Shown here: positions 1 through 12,076 of the stretch, piece by piece | How positions within the stretch are numbered: position 1 is the stretch's first letter | Layout of the letters: each line of letters opens with the position of its first letter | Assembly: GCF_945859685.1 (NCBI RefSeq) | Contig: NC_079147.1 | Coordinates: forward strand, 253,074,572-253,138,571 | Direction: 5' to 3' | Origin: Eupeodes corollae | Taxonomy: Eukaryota; Arthropoda; Insecta; Diptera; Syrphidae | Length of the DNA: 64,000 nucleotides | Position numbers and translations under genes: made by a program | Notes under the pieces: model-generated | The model's database searches: none | Told to the model about the DNA's origin: nothing | The model's input: the letters and a program-made list of their open reading frames with translations, nothing else

Positions 1-622
1 GAGTGATGCAAGCAATATTATTGTCAGATCTAAGATTGGAAGATATTAAGAAAAAATCGATATGGGAGCCCGATGCAGGACGGGTAGGGCCTGGGGCCAC
101 GGTTAAGTTTAGATCAAGAAAATGGTTGTCCTGGAACCAATTGGCCAGAAGACAGCCATTCTGGTTTGTAGTCGAGTCCCCCCAAAGAGGGTGACGGGAG
201 TTAAAATCACCACCTATTATGATGTGATCAAATTGATTTAGGGAGTTGACAGTATTATCAAGCGCGGAGGGAAGGGAAGAACCAGCATTACAAGGGACGT
301 AAATGGAAACAAGTGCAAATGTTTTTGAAGTGTTTGCGGAGTTTAGAGGAATTATGGCTATGGTAGTTGAAATCAAGCTATTGGTGTAAAATTTTTGGGA
401 GAAACGAATAGAATTCATGAGAAGAATTCCTGTTCCTCGACCATCATTATTTCTTATTAAATTGTATTTGTCATTAAAAGGACACTTACCATAGTCTTTT
501 TTAAGACAAGTTTCTTGAATTAAAAGCGCGGTGGGAGAGGTCTCTTTTAACAAGAGGTCAATTTCTATTGTTTTTTCTTTAGTTAGGGAATTTACATTGG
601 AGGTAATGAGGTTGAAAATCAT
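1..622 (-). CDS. Jockey-type LINE ORF2, endonuclease part, runs off left edge
   Basis: The minus strand is open without a stop from an ATG at 622 to the window edge, about 207 codons. The protein is the apurinic-type endonuclease (exonuclease-endonuclease-phosphatase fold) that nicks target DNA for LINE insertion. Visible motifs in order are the QETC block near residue 37, GRGTGI near 66, YVPCNAG near 112, GGDFNSRHPLWG near 138 with the catalytic Asp and Asn, and SHIDFFL near 190. Reverse transcriptase should follow beyond position 1. The ATG overlaps the ORF1 stop as ATGA, the coupled arrangement usual in Jockey-like LINEs. No damage is seen in this part. Clade assignment within Jockey-like LINEs is inference. 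Confidence 0.85.
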   Translation of the reverse strand, partial: MIFNLITSNVNSLTKEKTIEIDLLLKETSPTALLIQETCLKKDYGKCPFNDKYNLIRNNDGRGTGILLMNSIRFSQKFYTNSLISTTIAIIPLNSANTSKTFALVSIYVPCNAGSSLPSALDNTVNSLNQFDHIIIGGDFNSRHPLWGDSTTNQNGCLLANWFQDNHFLDLNLTVAPGPTRPASGSHIDFFLISSNLRSDNNIACIT

Positions 623-2193
623 GGTGAAATGGGGGAGAGGGAGGCGATAAAACACAGGTAAGCACCTGGTTTTTGAGATTCATCCATTTTCTTGTAGTTT
701 GGCGAAAAGCCTCTAATTTTAGAGATGAGGTTAGATATTGGTAAACCAAAAAGTCGAACTGACTCGTCCATGAAGTCTGAGACATCATTGTTGGAAAGAT
801 CCGTGGGCATTGGGATCGACTGTTTTGGAGTTTGTTCAACTCTTTTGAAACCTCTAACTGCATCTGCATAGAGGGTTACGTTGCTCTGGAGGGTGTTAAT
901 TGGATTGAAAACATGTTTATTATTTTTTGCTTCAGCTAGCAAAGCATCTTTCTTTTTTAATAGTGCGATTCGGTTGGGGCATCCCTTAAAGTTCGCCGGG
1001 TGACCCGTCGACTTACAGTTAACGCATGAAGCGATTGATGTTTCCGTTTTTGGACCAAGTTTGCACTGGCCGGGCTCATGGTTAATCAAACATTTGACAC
1101 ATCTGGGCGGGAAACTACAGTACAGTGCCACATGGCCGTACCTTTGACAACGGTAGCATTGTTTCGTGTCCGAGTTTTTGACAGAATCCCATTAGATTCT
1201 ATGTCTAAGTAAGAAATTAATTTTTTTGATTTTTAATAAGCTGTCTCTGTCCTCTAGAACGCAAAGGAAGAGGTCAAGTGGAACGTCGTTCTGCTTAGAC
1301 CATTTGGTCTCAAATTTCTTAACAACCACCCTCAACGAAGGGTCCAGCTTGTTAAATTCTTTCTGAATTTCTTCAGATGAAAAATCATTTGAAATGCCTT
1401 TCAAAATGGCATTATATTTCTTAAGTTGTTTAGGTGTGAAGGAAAAAGCTTCAATACCATTTTTTTTAAATTCTTCTAAAAAGAGGCTATGCAACTCAAC
1501 ACTTCTAACTATAATTTTAAGTTTACCGAAACCATTTGCAATAAATTTAACGTCATTTTGATTGTAATTAAACTCACCCATAAAATTCAAAATAGTTTTG
1601 GAAGAAACTCCCTTCGTGAAGATGGGTGGACACCATACTTCTGATCTTGCTGGAGTTGAGTTTGAGTCTGCTGTTGGGATATTACTGCTTCCGTGACCGC
1701 CTCGGTTGATGTTGCTGGAGTTGGAGCTGTTACCTTTGATGATGTTAGAGCTGCTGTTGCTAGAGCCCGCATTGTTAGTGGTTTCTTTTGGCGAGTCTTC
1801 CTCGTCTTCAATCACATTGAAAGGTGAAAAACGATTGTGGTTGTTAACAACTTCCCTTGCAACCCTTTTTGCGTCAACAATGGGTGCATGTTGTCGCCTT
1901 TTTCTTGCCATTACCATCGTAAACTTTTCCTTATCACCAGCAAGAAGATTCTTGAGAACTTCAGCACTGCCTAATTCAGCGCTCATTTTATTAGGAACAT
2001 TTAAATTCAATGAGTCGTGTCCAATAATTACACAATTAATAACTGGTGCATGTTGTCTGCCATCAAGCAAGTTGTTAGTCGCATCAGTATCCATCTCGCT
2101 CTCACTTATGGACTGTATATGGGAATTTATTGGTGAATTCCATTCTTGGGTAGCGGCAGCGATGATTTTTTGTTTGTCTGCCTCAGATAACAT
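619..2193 (-). pseudogene. Jockey-type LINE ORF1 (gag-like, three zinc knuckles), one in-frame stop
   Basis: ORF1 encodes the RNA-binding nucleocapsid-like protein of the same LINE. Residues 1-333 run from the ATG at 2193 to a TAA at 1192-1194. The same frame then continues to a TGA at 619-621, giving about 525 codons in total. The N-terminal half has an Asn/Ser-rich linker and a domain like that preceding gag knuckles in Jockey elements. All three CCHC knuckles lie after the stop: CYRCQRYGHVALYC at about 1140-1165, CVKCLINHEPGQC, and CVNCKSTGHPANFKGC. The stop therefore removes RNA binding from any product. The frame is also open upstream of 2193 to about 2290 with protein-like codons (PPDEPKEPP) but no ATG, so the true start may have been lost. 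Confidence 0.85.
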
Positions 2194-2777
2194 TTTTGAA
2201 GGTAATTTAATTTTATCCGCAAAAGAACGTTTATCTGGTGGTTCTTTAGGCTCATCGGGAGGACGAAACTCACTTTCCTCTATTGTGAGTAAAAAATTTA
2301 ATTAATTTTTAGGTATTCAATAAAATTTAGATAGAACAAAAATTCAGACGTCTGTACTGTTCGGAGAACTAAACGAGAATGTGTGACGAAACAGTAGAAA
2401 TGAGAAAATGACATTTTTGCAAAAGCTGATAAACTTAAAACAATGATCATAGACATTTTTGGTTTGTCTATGACAATGATAAACAACAATGATAAATTGT
2501 CAGGCAATGACATCCAGCCCAGTGGCTCTTAAACTTCAAAAATTATAAGTATTGTTTTGATAATGTTGCCGTCAGCCATGTTCACAGTCACACTATCAGT
2601 TCTTTTAAACGAAATGTATCTAACTTTTCATTTAAAATTATTGCATACAACATATCAGGTTTATTCAATAAGCCAATTTTTAAAAAATGTTTTGAATTTA
2701 TAAATAAATGTATAAATGAATATTGAGCAAAACAAAGACAACTATTAAACATATTTTGAACAATTTATATTACAATG
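2194..2777. other. Probable LINE 5' leader, then no gene seen
   Basis: The first 100 bases or so continue the ORF1 frame backward until a stop near 2300. The next stretch, to about 2530, could be the LINE 5' leader, because Jockey-like elements carry their promoter there, but no duplication marks the element end. The rest is AT-rich with no coding signal. Confidence 0.35.
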
Positions 2778-4001
2778 GATCCCTGCAACAAAAACTCATG
2801 CACACGGAAGAGCATGTGAAGGCTATCTATTTGGAATAAAAAAAACATTTTGGATTTTCTACAAAGTGTCGTTTTGTGAACGAAATGAACAGAATTTAGT
2901 GAAATTAGTGGTAATGGATGAAAAACTGTACATAGTATCAGTACATACAAATTGCAACAAATGGATGGATGAATTCTCGAATCTCTACGACTTTCTTTTG
3001 GAGATGCATAACGAAAACATAATGGTAATCGGTGCCTGCAATGGCCGAGCTGGTAATACGCAGCTGCTACATTTGGAACCTGAGTTTACTCCAAAACTCA
3101 CAAAAATCGATGGGAACGGAAGAAGACTGATCGAAATGTGCCAAACGTTAGGACTTACATTATGGTTACAATATGTAGAGGACTTAAAGGTAGAAGAACT
3201 GGTTTTCTCAGAGCACCTCCCATTGTCCGTCAAATGTGTTTTCTCCAAAAACCCGCCTGCCAGTGACGCTACCATGAACCTCTTGCCGAAGCTCCGTTGG
3301 AAGAATGCTCATCTTAACAGATACAAAGACAACCTCAATGCCTCAACTCAAATCTTGGAGCAGATATCCTAGTGAATTGCATATCGGAGGCAGCTCATCC
3401 CTTTCAATCAACAATAAGAAAGAATTGGAAAGATCCCTGGAGACTCTTGAGAACCACTTATTCAGACTTTGCGAAAAGGATGTATCAGGAAGCAAATAAA
3501 GCATACAAAAGGGTATGTAAGGAAAAGCAACACTACTACACTCAACAGCTTGTACGAAAATTATCAGAGGTTAGGGACAGCAGGTCTTTTTGGCGTCTCA
3601 CCCGATCACTAAACGGAGTCCCTTTTGCAAGAAAAATCGAAATAAACATGAATGTTTTACCTGATCACTTCGAAAATCTTCTAAACTCAAGGACGAATCC
3701 AAACGCCATGTTATACGCTACCTCTTACATAGAAAACGAAAGTCTGGGCCAAAATTTGTCTACGCAAGGAGTCATCGAGGTAATTCATAGATGCAAATAC
3801 AACAAGGCACCAGGTGAGGACCGTGTCCCATATGAATTTTTCATAAATGCCACCGAAAACTTTTTTGAAAAACTAACGACTGCTTTGGAATATATATTTA
3901 ACGACGGTGTCATTCCCGAAAACTTCCGCAAAACCATCATTTTCCCTTTATTCAAAAAAGGTGACGTAAATGTCCCTAGTAACTATCAACACCATAACTA
4001 A
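2778..4001 (+). pseudogene. LINE family X, copy 1: endonuclease and start of reverse transcriptase
   Basis: Coding similarity begins at about 2778 (HGRACEGYLFGIKK, the GRASGG-type endonuclease block) and continues in one frame to a TAG near 3372. It includes MVIGACNGRAGN, where the usual GDFN motif has become GACN, so the catalytic Asp is lost. A frameshift near 3360 moves to the frame that is open to 4001. That frame carries the linker and the first reverse-transcriptase block (KAPGEDRVPYEFF, near 3810-3840) and ends abruptly after FPLFKKGDV, so the catalytic part is missing. The second copy at 49480-52130 carries the same EN and RT motifs. The clade is unclear; it looks like the Jockey/CR1 group and no RNase H is seen. 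Confidence 0.75.
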
Positions 4002-5891
4002 AATCTTCACCACTGGACGTATATTGTGGTGCCAAATATGTGAGTCAAATAATTACGTGCTTACTTCTTGACTGACTACTTGAATGTCTACACCAAGTGA
4101 CCACAGCGTTTTTATCGATAGCTTTTTCATAAGCCATGACCTTTTGGGCACTTACGCAGAAAAGGAATACAGCTACAGTTAGTGACAATAAGACAAAAAA
4201 AATATGAAAAAAATATTTTTAATTTTTTAATTTTTGATCAAATAAATTGCCCACTAAACAGTATTTCATTTTTTTTTTTCAATTATCTCTATTTTAAAGG
4301 AGATTGGTATTTAATGGGTTAAGTAAGTTTACTTACTAATACCTCTTAAATTTCAGTGAATGTAAGTTAAAAATATTTATGGCACTTAATCCTTAATGTG
4401 TTCAACTTTAAAAAGAAAAAGATTCTACTTCTAAAAAAGTCACTCAAATGTTAAGTTAAGAAAATGTTAATATTCCAAAATTCACTGAACTCAACATAAA
4501 TATAATATTTCAAACATTTTAAACGCGCATAAATTTGTCATTCACTTAATTCTCTTCAAGTGCAGAATTCTCTACACATTCTTGATAACACAAGTTCAAA
4601 GTTCATATATACAACACGGAGGAAACACCAAATGACGACGAGCGACACGACGACGTCTTGAGGAGAGAACTCGTTTTTCTCTTGTTATGCTTCAAATTTA
4701 TTCCTGGCACAACACCCAGGAGTACTAAAAATCTTTCTTATTTGTCGTCTTTGGCCAAAACTATTTCTTTTACTTAAATTTTTCTTCGTTCAAACTCTCC
4801 TAATTCCACCCGTTTGAATTTTTTTTTATAAAGGTGTAGCATACCGAAAGACTCAACAGTTTCAAAACATTCCATCACCATCTTCATCATCATCATCAAC
4901 GACGACGCGACGTCTCAACTTTATACCTCTACCTATAGAAGGAAAAAGGTGCAACCCAAATATGTATGTATTTTGCTGCAGGATAAAATATTTTATAAAA
5001 TTGTTAAGATTTTCATCGTTGTTGGTTATGAATTTTCTAATGGAAAAGGTATGAGGTACGTACCTCACCTTAGGTACAATTGCGGAATAAAGTTCAGTTG
5101 AGTTCAGAACAAAATATTCAAGTTGAGTTTAAGAAATATGCCATTTGGTTTCACACTTTTCTGTATTTTAACCTGGAGCTATGTAGGTGAGGAGATTTCC
5201 CAGACACAGACAGGTTTCTATAGTTTTGTTTTGTGCATAAAAATAAAAAATGTTACTAAGAAATTTTTAGTAGAATTTTTATTTTTTTTAATGTTTTGGA
5301 ATATGGTTTAAGGACGATGCGATGAACGACAGTGGATACTTTTCATGCTATTTTTTGGTATGAAAATTTAATATAATACTATTATCCTATCAATTTAAGC
5401 ATCGTGTTTTCATATAGGAACTTGATAACTTTGAATCTGATTTGTGAACACACCTTTTCACTAATCATCTAACTGTTATTATCAAATTAATAAATTAACT
5501 CAACAATTTTATTATGGTAAAAAGGAACGTCTGCAATTTATATACATTTTATACCGAATTTTTGAATAGGTCCTAATTTACGCCCTAGAAGATAGGCAAA
5601 TTAGGTGAACAAAATTTAAGTCTACATGTTCGTTGTCGAATTGTCGAAAATATCGGTGCATTGGCAACGCTCAGACCACATTATAGATTCCACCCATACA
5701 AGATCAAGCTGACTTAAGGATTGACGCATATCTATTTTGAAGCGACGACGTACATTCTTCTATTGGCCACATTGTTAAGTCCTTATTGGAAAACCCTTTA
5801 CGCACCAACATTTCTTCAAAAACGTAGTATTTAGAATCAAGAGACATAATAAAATAAAATGCGTGACTGTGTCGCACGAACTTGTTCATGT
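4002..5891. other. No convincing gene; AT-rich spacer
   Basis: Nothing coding is recognised here apart from the weak exon candidate at 5138-5190. A short CATCAT-rich simple repeat lies at about 4873-4905, and an AGTAAGT/ACTTACT inverted motif at about 4322-4337. Confidence 0.5.
5138..5190 (+). other. Weak candidate: first exon with a signal-peptide-like start
   Basis: An ATG at 5138 opens a hydrophobic start, MPFGFTLFCILTWSYV, that looks like a signal peptide. It is followed at 5187-5192 by GTGAGG, an acceptable splice donor. TTCAGTTGAG at about 5092-5101 could be an initiator 40-50 bases upstream. No downstream exon could be assigned and the match may be chance in AT-rich DNA. Confidence 0.15.
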
Positions 5892-7352
5892 ATCCAAACC
5901 ATCGTTTTGGAGAAAGTGAGATAATTGCACTTGATAATTTTAAGGCATTTGATAGAGTTTGGAATCAAGCTCTCTTATCGAATATAGTGTTGATTAATAT
6001 ATTCTTTGTACGGTTAGAAATTACATTTCGAACCGGTTAATTCAAGTAGTATTGGATGGGTTTAAATCTGATATCCCTAAAATAAACGCTGGTGTGCCTC
6101 AGGGCTTCGTTTTGTCTCCGACGCTCTCTCTTATTTATATAAATGATCTTTTGCCTGTAACTTCTAACCCACGTCATTGTTTCGCTTATGACAGTACATT
6201 CAGTTTTTACGCTCTTTAAATTCTGATCTTGACAGTATTGTTTAGTAAAAAAATAAAAATAAATTGGGTGGTGCAACAGTCCGTTGTGAACCAGGGTCTA
6301 GTGACTTACAGCTCTCAACCATTCCTGTGTGCGAGTACTGTTGTCAGGAATGGAAGGGAACTACAATTAAAGGCCGAATCCGAACGGCTAATTTGAGAAA
6401 GCACTTTTTCATGACAAGATTTACTCTTGAAGGATTTGTCAATTCCTCGCAAGAGGCAGTACCCGCGAAAACAAATATTTTTAAATTAAGGTGGCACAGG
6501 CAGGAATTGAACCCAAGACCCCTTGCATGACAGTCCAACGCACTTACCATCATACCACGGGTACTAGCAGTATTGTTTAATGGGGAATCAAAAACCGTGT
6601 AGAATTTAATGCTTAGAAAACTCAATGCTGTCTATTGTCGCAAAAGCGTAACCCTCTCCCAATGCCACTTTTCATGAGTGGTACTTCCATCGAAGAGACT
6701 GAACCACTATCAGTCCTAAGTTTGTGCACCACAAACAACTAGTTGCGGAGTAATCACATATTCGACATCACCAAAAATGCTGCTAAGTGTTTAGGTTTTC
6801 TACGACGTTGCAAAAAGTTTTTACCCCTTCTGATCTGGCTATAATTTTCAAATCTTTTAGTCGTCCAAAACTCGAGTATAATTCTCATATTTGGGCTATT
6901 GCCCCAATAACGTACTTGAGTCTTTTGGATAGAATTAGAAAGAGAGCTCTAAAAATGACAGGAGCTCGTTCTCTTATTGAGACATTTGCTTTTCTTGAAC
7001 ACAAGCCTCCTGCCTGTTATGTTTTATCGTTATTTTTATAAGCAATTCACGACTATAATAAGCAGTTGCATTCCTCCCCTTATATAATTCAACTGTAATA
7101 CCCGTAGCCATCAGTTTACTCTTGAGCCCAATTTTAAACGTACTATTAAATACAGGGATCATTCTTTAGCCGCACTACACGAATGTAGATTGCCTTACCA
7201 TTCCCAATATTTCTAATTCATTGTGCATTGGTATTTCTTTTCTGATCCTATCCTCCTTTCCTTATTGATTGCAGTTTATCAAATCATTTTAAGGGTATTC
7301 ATAACCCCTTAGTGCACGCTCAATACCTAAAATAAAATATAAAAGTTGTTTT
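5892..7352 (+). pseudogene. Jockey-like LINE copy A, reverse transcriptase remnant
   Basis: This is a 5'-truncated LINE. It starts inside the reverse transcriptase (HRFGES, IALD, KAFDRVWNQALLS), then the GVPQG block near 6095 and the active site at about 6180, which reads FAYD. The second catalytic Asp is therefore a Tyr. The thumb region (RPKLEYNSHIWA) lies near 6860-6900, after the SINE at 6245-6567. It ends in an A-rich tail near 7340-7360. Stops and frameshifts are frequent. Copies B (17123-19216), C (48841-49400) and D (52170-53480) belong to the same family. It is noncoding now. Confidence 0.8.
6245..6567 (-). mobile_element. tRNA-derived SINE copy 1, 12-bp target duplication
   Basis: Read on the minus strand, the element starts near 6567 with a tRNA-like head (CCCGTGGTATGATGG) and a B box GGTTCAATTCC that fits the RNA polymerase III consensus. 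About 230 bases of conserved body follow, then an A/T-rich tail near 6245. The sequence CAGTATTGTTTA occurs at 6233-6244 and again at 6568-6579, a perfect 12-bp target-site duplication inside Jockey copy A. The copy at 26965-27282 is nearly identical. The body includes GCCGTTCGGATTCGGCC, which I recall from fly SINEs. Confidence 0.88.
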
Positions 7353-7520
7353 CAAAAAAACACCGGCACCAAAACACCAAAGAAAATTAAAAAAAAAAAT
7401 CTCCTACGGCTTTTCTGACCAAGAGTGCTCACAAACAAAATTGGCATCAAAAGAAAGGTGACGTTTAGTGTCAAATTTTTGAAAATTATTTATTGAAAAG
7501 TGGAGATATTTGAACTTTAA

Positions 7521-8232
7521 GGTTTTATTGGAAAAACCCAAATGTAGAATGAATGTGGTATGTATTAAGATTGGATTGCAAAAAATGTGTTGGATTAAGT
7601 TCATATATACAAGTACTTGTTTTTTTGTGTCTCATATATAGGGACAGGATCTTAATTTACCTGCAAGACCGTTTAAAGTAAAAAAAATAATAAACAATTT
7701 TATGATTTAGGTAAATACTGGTTATATTAAATAGATTCAAATACTTTTTACTAATGTGTGCTGCCCCTGATTTCTGAATTACTTCAATTAAGCTGTGGTG
7801 TATGGATTCATAGAGTTCTGTCAGATAATTGAGCGAATTTTGGGTCCAGGACGTTTTTATGGCTTCAAAAATCTCTTCGGTTTTGTTGGTATGGTCGTTT
7901 CCTTTTCTTGAAGGCCATCCAAACACGATTTTCATGATGTTCAGGTCATGAGAATATGGAGTCTGGGTAATAAGTTCACATTTTGCCCCCTAAATCCAGG
8001 CTTTTGTTATCCGTGCTATATGCATTCGTACATTATCTCGAAAGTCCATCGTTGTTCATCAAATAATTCAGGAAACTGCGGAAACGCTTGGCGTTGGCTT
8101 ATGAGTGCAGTATTCAATGGTGGTTTTGTACGCCTTTCCTGAAATAATGTGGCTTTGTTGACTCTTCCTTTGGGTTTTTTTCCATACCTCTCTGGATCCT
8201 TGAGGTAGTTTTATACAGGATTTAAACTTATT
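7521..8232 (-). mobile_element. Internally deleted Tc1-like transposon with decayed transposase
   Basis: 7521-7665 matches the inner inverted repeat of the fuller element at 21436-23454 (GGTTTTATTGGAAAAACC, then a TTTTTTGTGTCTCAT block, ending ATTTACCTG). From 7666 to 8232 on the minus strand lie two pieces of transposase. One is the DNA-binding region (KGRVNKATLFQERR) at about 8130-8200. The other is the last third of the catalytic domain (RKGNDHTNKTEEIFEAIK) at about 7850-7935. The middle, with the first catalytic Asp residues, is deleted, and one in-frame stop remains. The outer left repeat is gone where the foldback element at 8239 begins. Confidence 0.7.
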
Positions 8233-8238
8233 CTTATT

Positions 8239-9725
8239 AACTTCCCATAGGAAGTTATTGTAATAGGTCCGATTTGTCAAATTGAAAATTTTGACATTTC
8301 TCAAAGTTACAAGGTCCCTAGAGTCGAAATAAAAGATTTTTAGAAAGATGTCTGTGCGTGCGTGTGTACGTACGTTCGTAGGTCCGTATGTCCGTCCGTT
8401 CGCTACGTTTTTTTCGTCCTCCAAAGCTCAAGAACCAGAAGAGATATCGACTTCAAATAAATTTTGTTATACAGATAATAAGACAGAAAGATGCAGAAAG
8501 GACTCTCAAGAAAATTGAGAGAATTGAGTGATTTTACCATAGCAGTTTGAAAAAAAGGTGAAAATTTTGGTTAACCCTAAATATCTTACGAACCAAAAGC
8601 GCTAGAGACTTGAATTAAATTTTATATAATATATTGTAACGTAATATCAAAGAAGTATATTTTTGAAAAAAAAAATCCATTTAACGGTTTTTTTTATAAA
8701 TCAAAAAAACTGAAAAAAAAAATTGTCAGCTCCAAAATTGTACGACTAAAAAATGATTCCATATCTAAAACTATTTTGTGTAACGAAAAAATTAATTTTT
8801 AACATCTAGTAAAATTTTGAGAAAAATCAAATCCATAGTTTTTTTATAAAAAAAAACCGTACTCAAAGTTGGTAAAAATTGAATTTCGACTCAAATATAT
8901 TTTGAAAAACTTGAGATTACGGCTTTAAACTTATTTTATCTCACAAGTAATATTGTTTTCAACATTCGGACACATTTTGAGAAAAATCGAATTGACACTT
9001 TTTTTTTGATATCTTTCAAATTAATTTCATTCATCCAATTTGTAAAAATTTAAGAAATGCTACTAAAATTGGTAAATATTTGATTGCGACTAAAAATCTA
9101 TTTAACAAAACTGGATTTTCAAAACTAAACTTTTTCTCGATATGAAAAATATTGTTCTTAATTTTAAAATTTTTTAAGAATAATTCAATTGACAACTTTT
9201 TTAACCCAGCACGAAGACCTACAAACTTTTTTTCTGTAATAAAAAACTTTCAATTCGATTTTTCTCAAAATTTAACCAGATGTCAAAAACGTTATTATTT
9301 ATTGCACAATATTACTTTGGAGATAAATTAATTTTTCATTCGTAAGCTTTTACAGGTGACAAGTTTTTTTCAGTTTTTGTTTGGTGTGTAAAAAAACCGT
9401 TAATTTGATTTCACAAATATACTGGCTTGGTGTAACGTTACAATATATAATATTAAATTTAATCCAAGTCTCTAGCGTCTTTATTTCGTGAGATATTTAT
9501 CGTTAACCAAAATTTGCAACCTTTTCTTAAACTGCTATGGTAAAAAGCCACAGATTCAATTTTCTTGAGAGCCCCTTCTGCATCTTTCTGCATTGCTATC
9601 TGTATAACAAAATGTATGTGAAGTCTATATCTCTACTGGTTCTTGAGCTTGGACCACGAAAAAACGTCGGGAACGTACGTATACATACACACGCACGCAC
9701 AAAAGTTACTGGAAAGTTACCTTAC
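8239..9725. repeat. Foldback repeat element, copy 1 (inverted arms of about 0.7 kb)
   Basis: The left tip, AACTTCCCATAGGAAGTT, is itself a perfect hairpin with 7-bp arms and a CATA loop. The left arm then carries the GTCCGATTTGTC and AAGGTCCCTAGAGTCG blocks, a TGCGTGCGTGTG run, and CTCAAGAACCAGAAGAG. The right half (about 9240-9725) is the reverse complement of the left half: CTACTGGTTCTTGAGCTTGG at about 9635 and ACACACGCACGCAC at about 9690 mirror the left arm. The right tip has lost about 90 bases. No gene or transposase is seen, so it is non-autonomous. Copies 2 and 3 are at 12618 and 44827. Confidence 0.8.
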
Positions 9726-11867
9726 TACTCTTCATAAATAAAAACAAATATTAGTATTTTTTTTGTGAGTGTTCCACTGTTTTCATCACTTTCTAAGTTC
9801 ATTTTCCTCAAAATTAAATAAAACATGAATTTTAGTTTTTCAAAAGTTCGTTGGGAAATGTTTATATTTCTGGGAAAATTACTATAACATGAACTAGAAT
9901 TATTATTTTGTAGAGAAGTTTAAAATATAATTATTTAAATGTGTGTATTTAAAGAGAAATTCTTCGATATACATAAAAGTTCTAAAGTTAAATTAGGTTA
10001 CAAAAATATTAAATAGGTACCTTTAAACAAAATGCAATTAAATGTGGCTAGTTACGTATGAATATTAAAAATATATATAAAAAATATATAATATACAATT
10101 TCAATTTTTTGTTTTCTTTTTATAATTTAGATTCAAACTGAAATCTTTCCCATTTTGAAATTGTTTTAAATTTTAAAACTGCACACGATTGAAAAATGAA
10201 AAAAAAAGTTCAAGACAAACATTTTAATTATGATTATTTTAATCTAATTTAAGAAAGAAAACTGAAGTGAAAATTCATCTTATTCATTTCTTATCCTGCG
10301 CTATTTTGATGAGTTCCGTTCATACATTTAAACTTTATCAACTTACCCTCAACCAATTTCGAATAAAGTTGTAATTTATAAAATAAGACCTTCAGAACAT
10401 TTAAACGTTGAAGCTCCTTATAACTGTATGACTATATGAGTAGGTTTTAATGATAAAGATGACATCTGCTCATATGACTCTGCATTTCTATAAAAGAAAA
10501 GCACATGAGCAAGATGGAAATTTATTAAAACTTCTGGAGAGTTGTAGGTAGGAAGCTGAAAATGCATTTACATTAAGTTCAATGATGAGAAGAAGTAGGT
10601 ATACGAGTGCCTAACCAACTTGTTCCTTGAATAGGTTCATACTTAGTCAATGGACTTGTCAAATAGAAGAAACTTTTAATGTAATTTGAATGTCAAATGA
10701 CCAGGCCAAATGTGAATTAAAACTCGTCTGCATAAATGGTCTCTATGTATTGATTGCTTAAAGCAAATCTCCAAACAAAATTATGATCCTAACCATTTGA
10801 GTAAAAAAATCATTCACGTGTAGAAACAAATATTATTAATAATAATTATTATTAAATTGATATAGCAAATTTATATACAATACAAAAATTAATTCACTTA
10901 TTATTGTTTAAAATGTAAAAGCTCAATCAGGATACATAATTAAAAAGAATTTTCTTATTAAATTACCTTCATCCTTCTAATTGAATTAAAATTTCCCATT
11001 AAAATACTCACAATAAATTATGTTCATATTTTTGAGTTTATGGTATGTGAGCAGGATTTTCATTTAAAATAAATATATTAATAAATATTTATGTATGTAT
11101 ACGTACATAAAATTGTTTTGTTGAATAAAAATTAAAAAAAAGTTCTGCTTTTTGCATTTCATCGTGTATAAATACTTTTATATACCTACAATTTAATGTA
11201 AATAAAACATTAAATTTACAAAAAAACCAAATGGATAAATAATAATTCAATCATTTATTTATCAATTAGTGACATCAGTCCTTAATTATTTTATTTCACT
11301 TCATGTAAATTGTAAAATAGAAATTTAAACATTATTCGTTTCAACATTAAATTAAAAAAAATGTTATATTAAAACGGAAGAGCTCCAATTTTTGTAAAAG
11401 TGCAAAATTCCCATACAAAAGAGAATGTACATATGTATTCATATATGTACGTATGTAGGAGAATGTTTAAATTAAATGCTATGCTAATTTTGTATACAAA
11501 AAGACATCGAGTGTAAACGCACAAAATGTATACTTTACATTAAAAGTCATTAAGCTTTTGTGTGGTAAGCACACATCAGATTCAGGGTAGGATTTGAAAG
11601 ACATTAAATTTTAGTAGTATTTGTATTTAAATATTTATTTAAAAAATAAAATAAAATAATGTAGAAGAACACAAAATACAATTAAATAAACCAACATAAA
11701 AAAGTACGCATACGCCCAGGTGTACAGACAATTCTTTTTTTACATATAAGGTGTTATTTTAAAGAAGTTATTCAATGGGATGTTGTTGGAATGAGTTTTT
11801 CACTATTTTATAATCTGGTTTTTAAATTTCGTGGTATTTAGTTTTACAATATTATTCCCGACTTTTG

Positions 11868-11996
11868 TGTGCCTTTGCTACGGATGACATTGTAAATTTG
11901 ATCAGTCCAATTTTGCACTACTTTTGTACAAATAAATCTTGCTTTAAGAGCTGGTTTGTCTTTATGAACCCATGACTTAATATAGCCTCATAATAA
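11868..11996 (-). pseudogene. Possible C-terminal fragment of a Tc1-like transposase
   Basis: A 45-codon open stretch on the minus strand between stops reads SWVHKDKPALKARF, then VVQNWTDQIYNVIRSKG. It resembles the tail of Tc1-family transposases, where a Trp-containing helix is followed by an I(K/R)SKG-type ending. No flanking inverted repeat was found, so this is a suggestion only. Confidence 0.25.
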
Positions 11997-12032
11997 GTAA
12001 TCGAGAAACGTTAAGAAGCACCAAAGGAGGGA

Positions 12033-12076
12033 CCTGCTAAAAAGTTGTCAAATTCCTGCTAAAAAGTTGTCAAATT
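12033..12076 (+). repeat. Perfect tandem duplication of a 22-bp unit
   Basis: The unit starting CCTGCTAAAAAGTTG occurs twice in direct succession, 12033-12054 and 12055-12076, without a mismatch. It lies outside any recognised element and is probably a recent replication-slippage event. Confidence 0.85.

Noticed and set aside
1706..2305. Plus-strand open frame of 199 codons
   Set aside because: It is the antisense shadow of the LINE ORF1; its Leu/Glu runs come from the Asn/Ser linker read backward.
6490..6570. tRNA gene
   Set aside because: The tRNA-like A and B boxes are the head of a SINE with a body and target duplications; a full cloverleaf was not made out.
11200..11340. Replication origin or scaffold attachment region
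   Set aside because: Only AT-richness supports it, which is common throughout the window.
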